Assembly (NCBI GenBank): GCA_017991275.1
Contig: JAGNMH010000030.1
Location: 1 to 16,812 of the forward strand
Source: Acidobacteriota bacterium
GTDB taxonomy: Bacteria > Acidobacteriota > Blastocatellia > RBC074
Reading direction: 5' to 3'
DNA length: 16,812 nucleotides
Positions 1 through 7,230 of the stretch are shown here, piece after piece; the first letter of the stretch is position 1; each line of letters begins with the position of its first letter. Below the pieces are notes generated by a model. It worked only from the letters and a program-made list of their open reading frames with translations. It ran no database searches and was not told the origin of the DNA. The position numbers and the translations under genes were made by a program.

Positions 1-17
1 GAGCTAGAGAATTGACC

Positions 18-90
18 GAGTTAGTACCGCGACCGGTAGGGAGTCGGTCTCACAGTGAGACCGACTCCCTACCGGTCGCGGTACTGACTC
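18..90 (+). repeat. Long near-perfect inverted repeat / hairpin upstream of ahcY
   Basis: Arms 23-53 and 55-85 are perfect 31-base reverse complements around a single base (A54). The pairing continues outward to 18-22 and 86-90 with one T:G wobble, giving a stem of about 36 bp. T91-T96 follow directly, so on the + strand this has the shape of an intrinsic terminator for whatever lies left of the window. The stem is far longer and more perfect than an ordinary terminator needs, which suggests a dispersed palindromic element (REP/MITE-like) used as one. No T-run follows it on the - strand. The hairpin ends 23 nt before the ahcY start. Confidence 0.8.
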
Positions 91-113
91 TTTTTTGAAA
101 GAGGGAGTCAAAA

Positions 114-1376
114 GTGGAAGTACCTTGTGAGATTAAAGACATCGGCCTGGCCGATGCAGGTAAAAAACGAATCGAATGGGCAGAGCGCGAAATGCCTGTG
201 TTGCGAATGATCCGCGAACGATTTGCCAAGGAAAAACCTCTGGCTGGCGTGCGCATGGTTGCGTGCGCTCATGTGACGACAGAAACCGCCAACCTGGCTC
301 GCGCCTTTTCCGCCGCCGGAGCCGATGCCGTGTTGATCGCGTCAAACCCGCTCAGCACTCAGGACGACGTAGCCGCCGCGCTGGTCAAGCATTACGGAAT
401 TTCGGTTTACGCCATCAAGGGCGAATCAACCGACACTTACACCAAACACGTTCGCATCGCATTGGATCACAAACCGCAGTTGATTATTGACGACGGTTCG
501 GACGTTGTGGCGACTATGGTTCAGGAACGTCCCGAACTGATCAAAGACATCATCGGCACGACCGAAGAAACCACCACCGGCATCGTTCGTTTGAAGGCGA
601 TGTTGAAAGACGGTGTGTTGAGCTTCCCGGCGATTGCGGTCAACGACGCCCAGACCAAGCATTTCTTCGACAACCGCTACGGCACAGGCCAGAGCACTCT
701 GGACGGAGTTATCCGTGCAACCAACATCCTGCTGGCTGGCAAAAACGTAGTCGTTGTCGGTTACGGATGGTGCGGCAAAGGTGTGGCAATGCGCGCTCGC
801 GGAATGGGTGCCAGCGTCATCGTCACCGAAGTCAATCCGATCAAGGCGCTGGAAGCGGTCATGGACGGTTTCCGTGTTTTGCAGATGAACGAAGCCGCGC
901 CGCTGGCCGACATCGTCATCACAGTCACCGGCAACCGCCACGTAGTTGACACGCCGCACTTCGCCAAAATGAAGAGCGGAGCGATTGTCTGCAACTCCGG
1001 CCATTTTGATCTGGAATTGAACCTGGTTGGGTTGAAGTCAATTTCCACAGGCGTGCAAACACTGCGTCCCTTTGTTGAAGAGTACACGCGCAAAGACGGC
1101 GGCAGCATCATCGTTCTGGGCGAAGGCCGTTTGATTAACCTGGCCGCTGCCGAAGGCCACCCGGCCAGCGTCATGGATATGAGCTTTGCCAATCAGGCAT
1201 TGTCGGCTGAATATCTGGTCAAGAACAAAGGCAAACTGGCCCCAGACATTCACATCCTGCCAGAAGAAGTGGACAACGAAATCGCAAGCCTGAAACTGGC
1301 TGCGATGAATGTGAAGTTGGATGAACTGACGCCGGAAATGCTTGAGTACATGAACAGTTGGCAATCTGGAACCTAG
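114..1376 (+). CDS. ahcY: S-adenosylhomocysteinase (adenosylhomocysteine hydrolase)
   Basis: Cytosolic NAD-dependent enzyme that splits S-adenosylhomocysteine into adenosine and homocysteine, removing the product inhibitor of methyltransferases. The 420-residue protein shows the family landmarks in order: the substrate site around His53/Thr55/Glu57, GTTEETTTG at 148-156, Lys182 and Asp186-Asn187 in the NDAQTKHFFDN stretch, and the Rossmann loop GYGWCGKG at 216-223. Near the C-terminus it has GEGRLINLAAAEGHP and MSFANQ. It is the short form, without the roughly 40-residue insertion of many bacterial and plant enzymes, and ends in SWQSGT rather than the KPDHYRY tail of the longer type. The start is GTG, with GAGGGAG at 101-107 as ribosome binding site 6 nt upstream. 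No other methionine-cycle gene lies nearby, and it appears monocistronic, bounded by the upstream hairpin and a downstream terminator. Confidence 0.97.
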   Translation: MEVPCEIKDIGLADAGKKRIEWAEREMPVLRMIRERFAKEKPLAGVRMVACAHVTTETANLARAFSAAGADAVLIASNPLSTQDDVAAALVKHYGISVYAIKGESTDTYTKHVRIALDHKPQLIIDDGSDVVATMVQERPELIKDIIGTTEETTTGIVRLKAMLKDGVLSFPAIAVNDAQTKHFFDNRYGTGQSTLDGVIRATNILLAGKNVVVVGYGWCGKGVAMRARGMGASVIVTEVNPIKALEAVMDGFRVLQMNEAAPLADIVITVTGNRHVVDTPHFAKMKSGAIVCNSGHFDLELNLVGLKSISTGVQTLRPFVEEYTRKDGGSIIVLGEGRLINLAAAEGHPASVMDMSFANQALSAEYLVKNKGKLAPDIHILPEEVDNEIASLKLAAMNVKLDELTPEMLEYMNSWQSGT

Positions 1377-1394
1377 ATTGCAATCTCAGAAGTG

Positions 1395-1440
1395 AAAAAG
1401 CCATCCTGCAAATTTCAGAACTTGCAGGATGGCTTTTTTT
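1395..1440 (+). terminator. Intrinsic terminator after ahcY, probably bidirectional
   Basis: GCCATCCTGCAA (1400-1411) pairs perfectly with TTGCAGGATGGC (1422-1433) around a 10-nt loop and is followed by seven T (1434-1440). An A-run (1395-1399) on the left gives a T5 tail on the - strand. It lies 18 nt after the ahcY stop and about 100 nt beyond the stop of the convergent - strand phosphatase gene, so it can serve both. Confidence 0.92.
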
Positions 1441-1539
1441 GCGTCTCAACCAAATCAATCCACTCCTCGCCTGAGTGCGTTTTCTGATGCAACGTGAACG
1501 CGAAAATTATTAATCGTAAACGGCTGTTGGTATTACCGA

Positions 1540-3954
1540 TCAAATTATTTTGACAATCACCAAAGTCTGGTCGTCCTGGGGCTGATTCGACACCAGAAAT
1601 TCTTTTACGCTTTCCAGCACGACATCCCGTGCTTCATCGGCTCCGACTGAATCCAGCCGCTCGGCCAGACTCATCAACCGTTCTTCGCCATATTCTTCGT
1701 TCTTCGGGTTCATCGCTTCGGTGATACCGTCGGAGTAAAAGTACAGTTTGTCGTTCGCAGCCAACTGTAAGGTTTCGACTTTCAAGGTTTGATCGAAAAT
1801 CTTTCCGCCGTTCAGCCCCAAGCCTATTCCACCAGAAGTCAGCAGTGTCGTCTGTTCCATCGGACGGCGAAAGATTGTCGGGTTGTGACCGGCTCTGGCA
1901 TAAGTCAGTCGTTTGGTTGCCGGGTCAATCACTCCCAGAAACAGCGTGACGAACATTTTGCGACGGCAGACTTCGTAAAGGTGGCGGTTCACTTCGCGCA
2001 GAATTTCTCCGGGGTCGCTGGCGGTTTCAGACACTGAAGCCAGCAAGCCTTTGGTCAAAGTCATGTACAACGAAGCCGGGACGCCTTTGCCGGAAACGTC
2101 CGCGACGACGATGCCAAGTTTGCCGTCGGGTAGAGAAAGAAAGTCGTAAAGATCGCCTCCGACTTCTTTTGAAGGGATGCAGATGGCCGAAATTTCTAAG
2201 CCGGGAATTTGTGGCGGAGCGTCTGGCAGCATTTGTTGCTGAGCGCGTTGGGCTACACTGAATTCGGCTTTCAGTCGTTCGCGTTCGTCCCGGTTTTCCA
2301 GCAATTGCATAGGGATGGCGGTTTCTGCTTCAGTGGCTTCGCGTAGCTTCCAAACTCCAATCAAGGAAACGATTGCGATTGCCGCCAAAGCCGCAATCGC
2401 TCGCCAGGCAGATGATTTTAGCGATGCCGATGGTTGAGTCATCAACGCTGCCGTTCCCAATGCAGCCTGCGATGTTCCCAGGCAGATGACCACCGACAGC
2501 AGATCGCCTTTGAAGTAAACTGCCGTCAGGGCCAAAGAAACCAGCAAAGCCGTCGTTATCAAACCAGCAGTCGAAGCATAAACGAAAGTCGCACCCAGCA
2601 TTCCAACACTGGTGACGGCAAAAACCAGAAACCTGGCCAGCCTTTCCTGCTTCACATAAATCAGAATCAGCGGGGCCATAAATCCGAAAATTACAAAACC
2701 CAGATACTGAAGCCCCGTCAGTATCAGAGAAATGGCGGGGAAGGGTGAGACAAAGTGATCTTCCAGGTTTGCAGAATTTAGCTCCATCCCTTTGAAAAAT
2801 CGGCTGGCGGCCAGCAGCAGAGGAATTGCAATCACGATTCCAGCGCTCAGCACGCCGACGGCAATGCCGCGAGCGACTGGTTTGGTCAGCACCTTTCCCT
2901 TAAGAATCAGTTCCAGGCTGATGGTGCGACGTTCAGGGATTCTGATTTCCAGCGACTGCCCGGCAGCCCAAATGAAATACAGCGAACCGGCGATGGCCAT
3001 CATTCCAAACAAAAAGAAAAACCACGAAAAGATTTTGACTACCCAAATGCTGCCGCCAGCGCTTGTTCCTTCATCAACTCCTACGCTGACGCCGCCCAGC
3101 CAAGTGAAGACTGTTATCAGCACAAAGACCACGGCCAGAAAGATCAGCGCCTGTTTGTGCTGAATCCGTTTCAGCGCGACACCCACAAAAAAGAAGATTG
3201 CAATCAGGAAGATGGGAACCCAAATGGTGGCGGCTTCGGAATTGGACAAGGCTTTGAACAATGTGCTTCGCTTCGTATCGAACTCGGAATCAAACTTCTT
3301 GGTGTATTCAGGGTCCAGCGAAACCTGTTTTATCTTTCCGTCGCGCACCAGAACCTTGGCCAGCAGCTTCATTCGTTGATCTTCGACTTTCCAGGTAAAG
3401 CGCGAACCTTGGCGGGTGACGCTGGATTCCGAAAGTTTTGCTGCTTGAAGCAAGCTGTCACCGTACAGTGTCCTGACCGTTGATTCGGCCAATTGAGTGT
3501 CCGCATCGGAAACGTTGTCGGCCTGCTCTTTGATTTCGTCTTCTTCTTTTTTGCCCTGCGGTATGGAGGTGTTGAATTCCAGCAATTTGCCTTCGGAGTT
3601 CATGGTTACGGTAACTCTGCGGCGGGTTTTGAAATCCAGAAGTTTAACGTTGACGTTCAGTGGCGTGAGATAAGGTCGGCCTACGCCGTTGGGTTCGACG
3701 GCCAAATAAGTTTCTCGGCGGCGACTGTATTCGGCCTCCACATCAGCCTGGCTCAATCCTGTGCCCGGAACATCCCAGGTGGTGTTTTCAATACCAAACT
3801 GATGGGCGGCATTTTGGGCTATGGTTATGGCTTTATCGTGATCCAGCGTGTGGCGCCAACGAGCGGCGTTCATCACCTCCGGGAAGATCAAAAATGTAGC
3901 AGAGTAGCCGATTACGGATAAAGCAATCAGCGCCAGCCAGCCTCGCAGTTTCAT
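1540..3954 (-). CDS. Multi-TM membrane protein with C-terminal SpoIIE/RsbU-type PP2C phosphatase domain
   Basis: An 804-residue likely serine/threonine phosphatase of the PPM/SpoIIE family, tethered to the inner membrane. After one N-terminal TM segment (about 5-25) comes a soluble, probably extracytoplasmic region (about 30-235), then roughly eight to ten hydrophobic segments (about 240-550), a helical linker containing AQRAQQQMLP, and the catalytic domain (about 595-804). The catalytic motifs look intact: EVGGDLYD with Asp601, ADVSGKG with Asp619, AGHNP around His690, SDG with Asp742 followed by ITEA, and a terminal DD at 794-795. Proteins of this design usually dephosphorylate anti-sigma-factor antagonists, but no STAS or RsbW-type partner is present here, so the target is unknown. 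The start ATG has GGAAG 8 nt upstream. It is the last gene of a probable - strand run and a paralogue of the gene just upstream. Confidence 0.88.
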   Translation of the reverse strand: MKLRGWLALIALSVIGYSATFLIFPEVMNAARWRHTLDHDKAITIAQNAAHQFGIENTTWDVPGTGLSQADVEAEYSRRRETYLAVEPNGVGRPYLTPLNVNVKLLDFKTRRRVTVTMNSEGKLLEFNTSIPQGKKEEDEIKEQADNVSDADTQLAESTVRTLYGDSLLQAAKLSESSVTRQGSRFTWKVEDQRMKLLAKVLVRDGKIKQVSLDPEYTKKFDSEFDTKRSTLFKALSNSEAATIWVPIFLIAIFFFVGVALKRIQHKQALIFLAVVFVLITVFTWLGGVSVGVDEGTSAGGSIWVVKIFSWFFFLFGMMAIAGSLYFIWAAGQSLEIRIPERRTISLELILKGKVLTKPVARGIAVGVLSAGIVIAIPLLLAASRFFKGMELNSANLEDHFVSPFPAISLILTGLQYLGFVIFGFMAPLILIYVKQERLARFLVFAVTSVGMLGATFVYASTAGLITTALLVSLALTAVYFKGDLLSVVICLGTSQAALGTAALMTQPSASLKSSAWRAIAALAAIAIVSLIGVWKLREATEAETAIPMQLLENRDERERLKAEFSVAQRAQQQMLPDAPPQIPGLEISAICIPSKEVGGDLYDFLSLPDGKLGIVVADVSGKGVPASLYMTLTKGLLASVSETASDPGEILREVNRHLYEVCRRKMFVTLFLGVIDPATKRLTYARAGHNPTIFRRPMEQTTLLTSGGIGLGLNGGKIFDQTLKVETLQLAANDKLYFYSDGITEAMNPKNEEYGEERLMSLAERLDSVGADEARDVVLESVKEFLVSNQPQDDQTLVIVKII

Positions 3955-3980
3955 TTAGTAGCTTCCATAAATTAGTGTCT

Positions 3981-4053
3981 GACAAACTTCAGTTTGTCGT
4001 GGTTTTACTCAAAATGCCGACTGGCCGAAGCTTCGACAAACTGAAGTTTATCG
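3981..4053. repeat. Pair of inverted palindromic repeats in the intercistronic gap
   Basis: GACAAACTTCAGTTTGTCG (3981-3999) is itself a palindrome (8-bp arms, 2-nt centre). It recurs in inverse orientation with one change at 4034-4052. The two copies can fold on themselves or pair with each other across a 34-nt loop. They fill most of the 106-nt gap between the two SpoIIE-type genes. There is no T-run, so this looks like a small dispersed repeat or RNA processing/stability element rather than a terminator. Confidence 0.7.
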
Positions 4054-4060
4054 AACGTCG

Positions 4061-6583
4061 TTACATCTCGTTTTCAATCTTATCTACACGAACGATGACG
4101 GCGGTCAGGTCGTCTTCCGACCCTTGCTTTCTGGCGCGCTTGGAGCATTTGTTGATGATGTCCGTCAGAGCTTTTTGCAAACCGTCGGCGTCTTTTCCTT
4201 TGGATATTTTCAATACGTTGGCAAGTTCGGCGTCCGGGGATTTTTTATCCAGTTGCCAGTCTTTGGCCAGTCCGTCGGTGTAAACGACTACGCTGTCGCC
4301 TTCGCCCAGATTGTATGAACCTTCGGTGACGGTGAAGTGTTTGCCGGAATCGCCGAGGACTGAAAACTTAATTTCAGTTTCTTCGGGCTTCAGCAATCCA
4401 TTTGTTTTATTTTTGGTTGCGGTCATCACCAACGGATAAGCTCCCGTTCTGGCGTAGCGCAATCGCCCGTCGCCTGCATCTATGACCACGTAAGCCAGTC
4501 CCAAAGCCGATTCTTCATCCAGCAATGTGGTCAATCGGCTTTGCAATCCGCGAATGACTTCGGTTGGAGAGTCATCTGCGTCGTGGGTGTTGCCTAAAAT
4601 TTTCGGCATCAAAAAACCTTTGGCAAAAGCGATTGAAAGAGCGGAACCGAGTCCGCGTCCTCCGCCTTCGGCAATCAGCAAACCTATCTTGCCGGGTTCG
4701 AGTTCAAAGACGTCGTAAAAATCTCCGCCGACTTCAAAAGCAGGCAAACACTTTGCGGCAATTGAAAAGTATTCGCTTTGGGGCAAGGTGGCGGGCATCA
4801 AACGTTGTTGAGCCTGGCTGGCGGCTGAAGCTTCCGCCTGTAATGAAAGCCGCTCAGCCAGAAAGCGGGCGTAAATCGGGCGAACTTCTTCTTCGCCATA
4901 AATTTTCCCTTTGAAGAAAAAGTACAACTGGATGGCCAAAAACAAAACAACGGTGGAAATCGAAATCATTGCAGATTGGCGCAACGAAGCCGCCGGTTGA
5001 GCAGCCAATCCCAAAGCAAATGAAAAGAAGGTGGGGGCGGCGACGGTGACAATCGCCGTCAGCAAATCAAAAGCCAGAAAGGCAAACAACACCAACGCGG
5101 CTCTAACCGTGGCCGCCAGTAAAGTTCCTTCCCACGGGCGAAAGTCTATATATGGCGCAGCGCACGAAGCCCATACAAACAAAAAGATAAAGACTATTCT
5201 TGTGCGTCCAAGTTTCTTCCGCCGTAAAAAGAACGGCAACGGAACCAGTAAACCGATGATAATGATGACCATCACATCCATCGGCCAGGCGGCAAAGGAT
5301 GCAAAAGTTGGGTAATAACCCAGCCAGGCATTGACCAGCGGATTCATAGGCTCGCCCTTACCGGGCATCAGCGCCCAGGGCAAAGTGGAAAGTTGAAAAC
5401 AGAGCATCAACCATCCGCCAACCGCAAAGCCGGCGACTACGGAACGCGCTACGTTTCGAGAAAAGATTTTGCCGGACAAAAAAGCATCCAGCGATGTCAG
5501 CTTACCGGGATATGCTTCGCGGATGTCGCCTTCGCCTCCGCCATAGGCCATTCCGACGAAAAGACCAATCATCAAATACGCCATGATGGTCGCAAACTTG
5601 ATAACCCAATCTGGCAATGGAAATCCGGGAGTATTGGCAACCTGAGAAATCACCATATCGGAAGCCAGCACCAGGCTGGATAAGGCTGCGGCAAAACCCA
5701 GCACCAGGACTATGACTCGTTGATAGGAAACTTCCTTTTGCCGGGTTCGCTGAACAAACCGGTAAATTCCGAAAATCACACTGATGGCCGCGACCAGACT
5801 GAAAGCCAAAATGCTCAAAATCTTCAACCACCTTCGCGGGTTGTGGTGAGCTTTGACGTAACCAGCGTCAACTTTTGCCTGCAAGTGGTCGGACACCAGC
5901 TTGCCGCCGTTGACCACCAGCGAACTTTCCAGATTCAATTCGGGGATAGAGCGAAGCGGCCATTTCCACGTATAACGGCGGTTGACTCCTTTAGGACCCG
6001 CCGCTTCTGGCGGCGGCGGTCCAGGTCTGTTTCCACCTCGCTGACCTTCCAATTGCAACTCACCGGAAAATGACATTCCTGCCGCTGCCAGTCTTTGCTG
6101 TAATGCTTGTTCGGCAATTTTGCGGGAAGCGGCTTCGCCTGGGTCTTCGGCTTCGTCGGATTTGGTTGACCTGTAACTATGACTGATGACTCTGCCATTA
6201 ACGGACATTTCAACTTCAAAAATTTCGCTGCGATCTGGGGAGCGAAACAACACCGCGACTCGCGTGGCAGGAAAGATTTTTCTGACCAGTTCGAGTTCCG
6301 CCGTTGACGGTGTGACAGTTGCTGGGACTTGTTCGTAATAGTAAAGATCGGCATCTGACTTGACCCAACAAATGCTGTTCCATCCGGCCGGGTTGATACC
6401 GTGTGATATGGCAGTTTCTGACGCAATGGCAATGGCTTTGGCACGATCAATAGTCAATCCAAGTCGGGCCGCGGCGTCATAATTCACAACCAGCCAGACA
6501 CCGAACACGTAAGCCAGTGGAGAAAGCAGCAGCAGAACTGTGCCTATACCTTTTGCCGGGCTGGAGAAAATCTTTTTGAGCAT
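4061..6583 (-). CDS. Multi-TM membrane protein with degenerate SpoIIE/PP2C domain (paralogue of the downstream gene)
   Basis: An 840-residue protein with the same layout as its downstream neighbour: N-terminal TM, soluble region, block of TM segments (about 265-545), helical linker with QAQQRLMP, and a SpoIIE-like domain (about 615-840). The soluble regions share a DxAKAIxIA...HGI...W type stretch and a YTWK/FTWK stretch, supporting duplication. Several catalytic positions differ from the active-type consensus. EVGGDFYD (Asp621) is kept, but ADVSGKG has become AEGGGRG (Glu639), GHNP has become GAYP (714-717), and DG(I/V)TEA is TDGLAKD (Asp770 kept). The terminal DD (824-825) is kept. It may be a weak phosphatase or a regulatory pseudo-enzyme. 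I chose ATG 6583: it gives a Lys-rich N-terminus before the first TM, like the paralogue, and lies 20 nt after the preceding stop. An upstream TTG at 6640 would add 19 residues and overlap that gene. Neither start has a clear Shine-Dalgarno sequence. Confidence 0.82.
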   Translation of the reverse strand: MLKKIFSSPAKGIGTVLLLLSPLAYVFGVWLVVNYDAAARLGLTIDRAKAIAIASETAISHGINPAGWNSICWVKSDADLYYYEQVPATVTPSTAELELVRKIFPATRVAVLFRSPDRSEIFEVEMSVNGRVISHSYRSTKSDEAEDPGEAASRKIAEQALQQRLAAAGMSFSGELQLEGQRGGNRPGPPPPEAAGPKGVNRRYTWKWPLRSIPELNLESSLVVNGGKLVSDHLQAKVDAGYVKAHHNPRRWLKILSILAFSLVAAISVIFGIYRFVQRTRQKEVSYQRVIVLVLGFAAALSSLVLASDMVISQVANTPGFPLPDWVIKFATIMAYLMIGLFVGMAYGGGEGDIREAYPGKLTSLDAFLSGKIFSRNVARSVVAGFAVGGWLMLCFQLSTLPWALMPGKGEPMNPLVNAWLGYYPTFASFAAWPMDVMVIIIIGLLVPLPFFLRRKKLGRTRIVFIFLFVWASCAAPYIDFRPWEGTLLAATVRAALVLFAFLAFDLLTAIVTVAAPTFFSFALGLAAQPAASLRQSAMISISTVVLFLAIQLYFFFKGKIYGEEEVRPIYARFLAERLSLQAEASAASQAQQRLMPATLPQSEYFSIAAKCLPAFEVGGDFYDVFELEPGKIGLLIAEGGGRGLGSALSIAFAKGFLMPKILGNTHDADDSPTEVIRGLQSRLTTLLDEESALGLAYVVIDAGDGRLRYARTGAYPLVMTATKNKTNGLLKPEETEIKFSVLGDSGKHFTVTEGSYNLGEGDSVVVYTDGLAKDWQLDKKSPDAELANVLKISKGKDADGLQKALTDIINKCSKRARKQGSEDDLTAVIVRVDKIENEM

Positions 6584-6602
6584 TGGAAGGAGAATGAAAA
6601 TG

Positions 6603-7136
6603 TTATTTCTTGCTGTGAGTTTCGATGTATTTGCGAGCAAACTCAGTCAAGTGCGGAGCGTTTTCCAGGCCGATCTTTTTCGCTTCTTCTTCGGCCTTTT
6701 CAAATGTCCAGCCATCCCGAACTACCCTGCGAATCAGCCAGAAAGCTCCGACGCGAATTGCCAGCGCGCAATGAATGTAAGCCGGACGATTCGCCGGATC
6801 GTCTGTGATCTTCAAAAACTCATCCACTTGTTCGTCTCTAGGAGCGGCAAAGACAACCGGGATGTTGAAGTATTTCAGTCCGGCTTTTGTCGCTTCGGCC
6901 TCTTCTTCAGCGGCGCGATGTTCGCTGGGCTGGCGCAGATTGATGATAGCTTTGACGCCGTCGGCTTTGAGCTTGGCCAGATGTTCGGGGCGAGGTTGAG
7001 CCCCCGTGCAAAAATCATCGTTGACCTTGAGGAAGTTCCTGATGGGCGGAACTTCCTGAGGACTCAAGCCTGTGTAATCAGACGATGAGCAAAAACTGCC
7101 GGACAGCGCCAACAGGATAATTGAAAACAGCTTCAT
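6603..7136 (-). CDS. Small exported DSP/tyrosine-phosphatase-like protein
   Basis: A 177-residue protein with a hydrophobic signal-like N-terminus (MKLFSIILLALSGSF, Cys16 following); the -1 residue is Phe, so it is not a standard lipobox. The body resembles the bacterial dual-specificity/tyrosine phosphatase-like group. GVKAIINLRQPSEH (60-73) matches the usual strand before the acidic helix, and YIHCALAIRVGA (120-131) sits at the phosphate-binding loop, with Cys123 as candidate nucleophile and Arg128. The spacing is C-x4-R rather than the classical C-x5-R, and the loop glycine is Ala126, so activity is uncertain. The start at ATG 7136 is set by AAGGAG 8 nt upstream; an ATG 51 nt earlier lacks that support and would bury the signal peptide. 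It sits between acsA and two membrane phosphatase genes on the same strand, pointing to a possible protein-phosphorylation cluster. Confidence 0.75.
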   Translation of the reverse strand: MKLFSIILLALSGSFCSSSDYTGLSPQEVPPIRNFLKVNDDFCTGAQPRPEHLAKLKADGVKAIINLRQPSEHRAAEEEAEATKAGLKYFNIPVVFAAPRDEQVDEFLKITDDPANRPAYIHCALAIRVGAFWLIRRVVRDGWTFEKAEEEAKKIGLENAPHLTEFARKYIETHSKK

Positions 7137-7230
7137 TGGTTTTTCTCCTTCTGAAAGGCATGCAATCCCGCCTTTGGGCTTGGTCATGGCCAGATAGGCT
7201 TTCCGATTAAAAAGCGGGACTAGCGGCTTT

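Noticed and set aside
1..113. S-adenosylhomocysteine riboswitch before ahcY
   Set aside because: The leader is occupied by a simple near-perfect palindrome, and I could not find the conserved core expected of a SAH aptamer.
426..1004. - strand open frame of 192 codons inside ahcY
   Set aside because: The opposite strand encodes a well-conserved S-adenosylhomocysteinase; the antisense translation shows no domain and is a by-product of its codon pattern.
6540..7088. + strand open frame of 182 codons opposite the DSP-like gene, with an AAGGAG-like sequence before an internal ATG at 6600
   Set aside because: It is the complement of a gene with a recognisable family motif, signal peptide and its own ribosome binding site. 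The purine-rich stretch is simply the complement of the short gap and 3' end of that gene.
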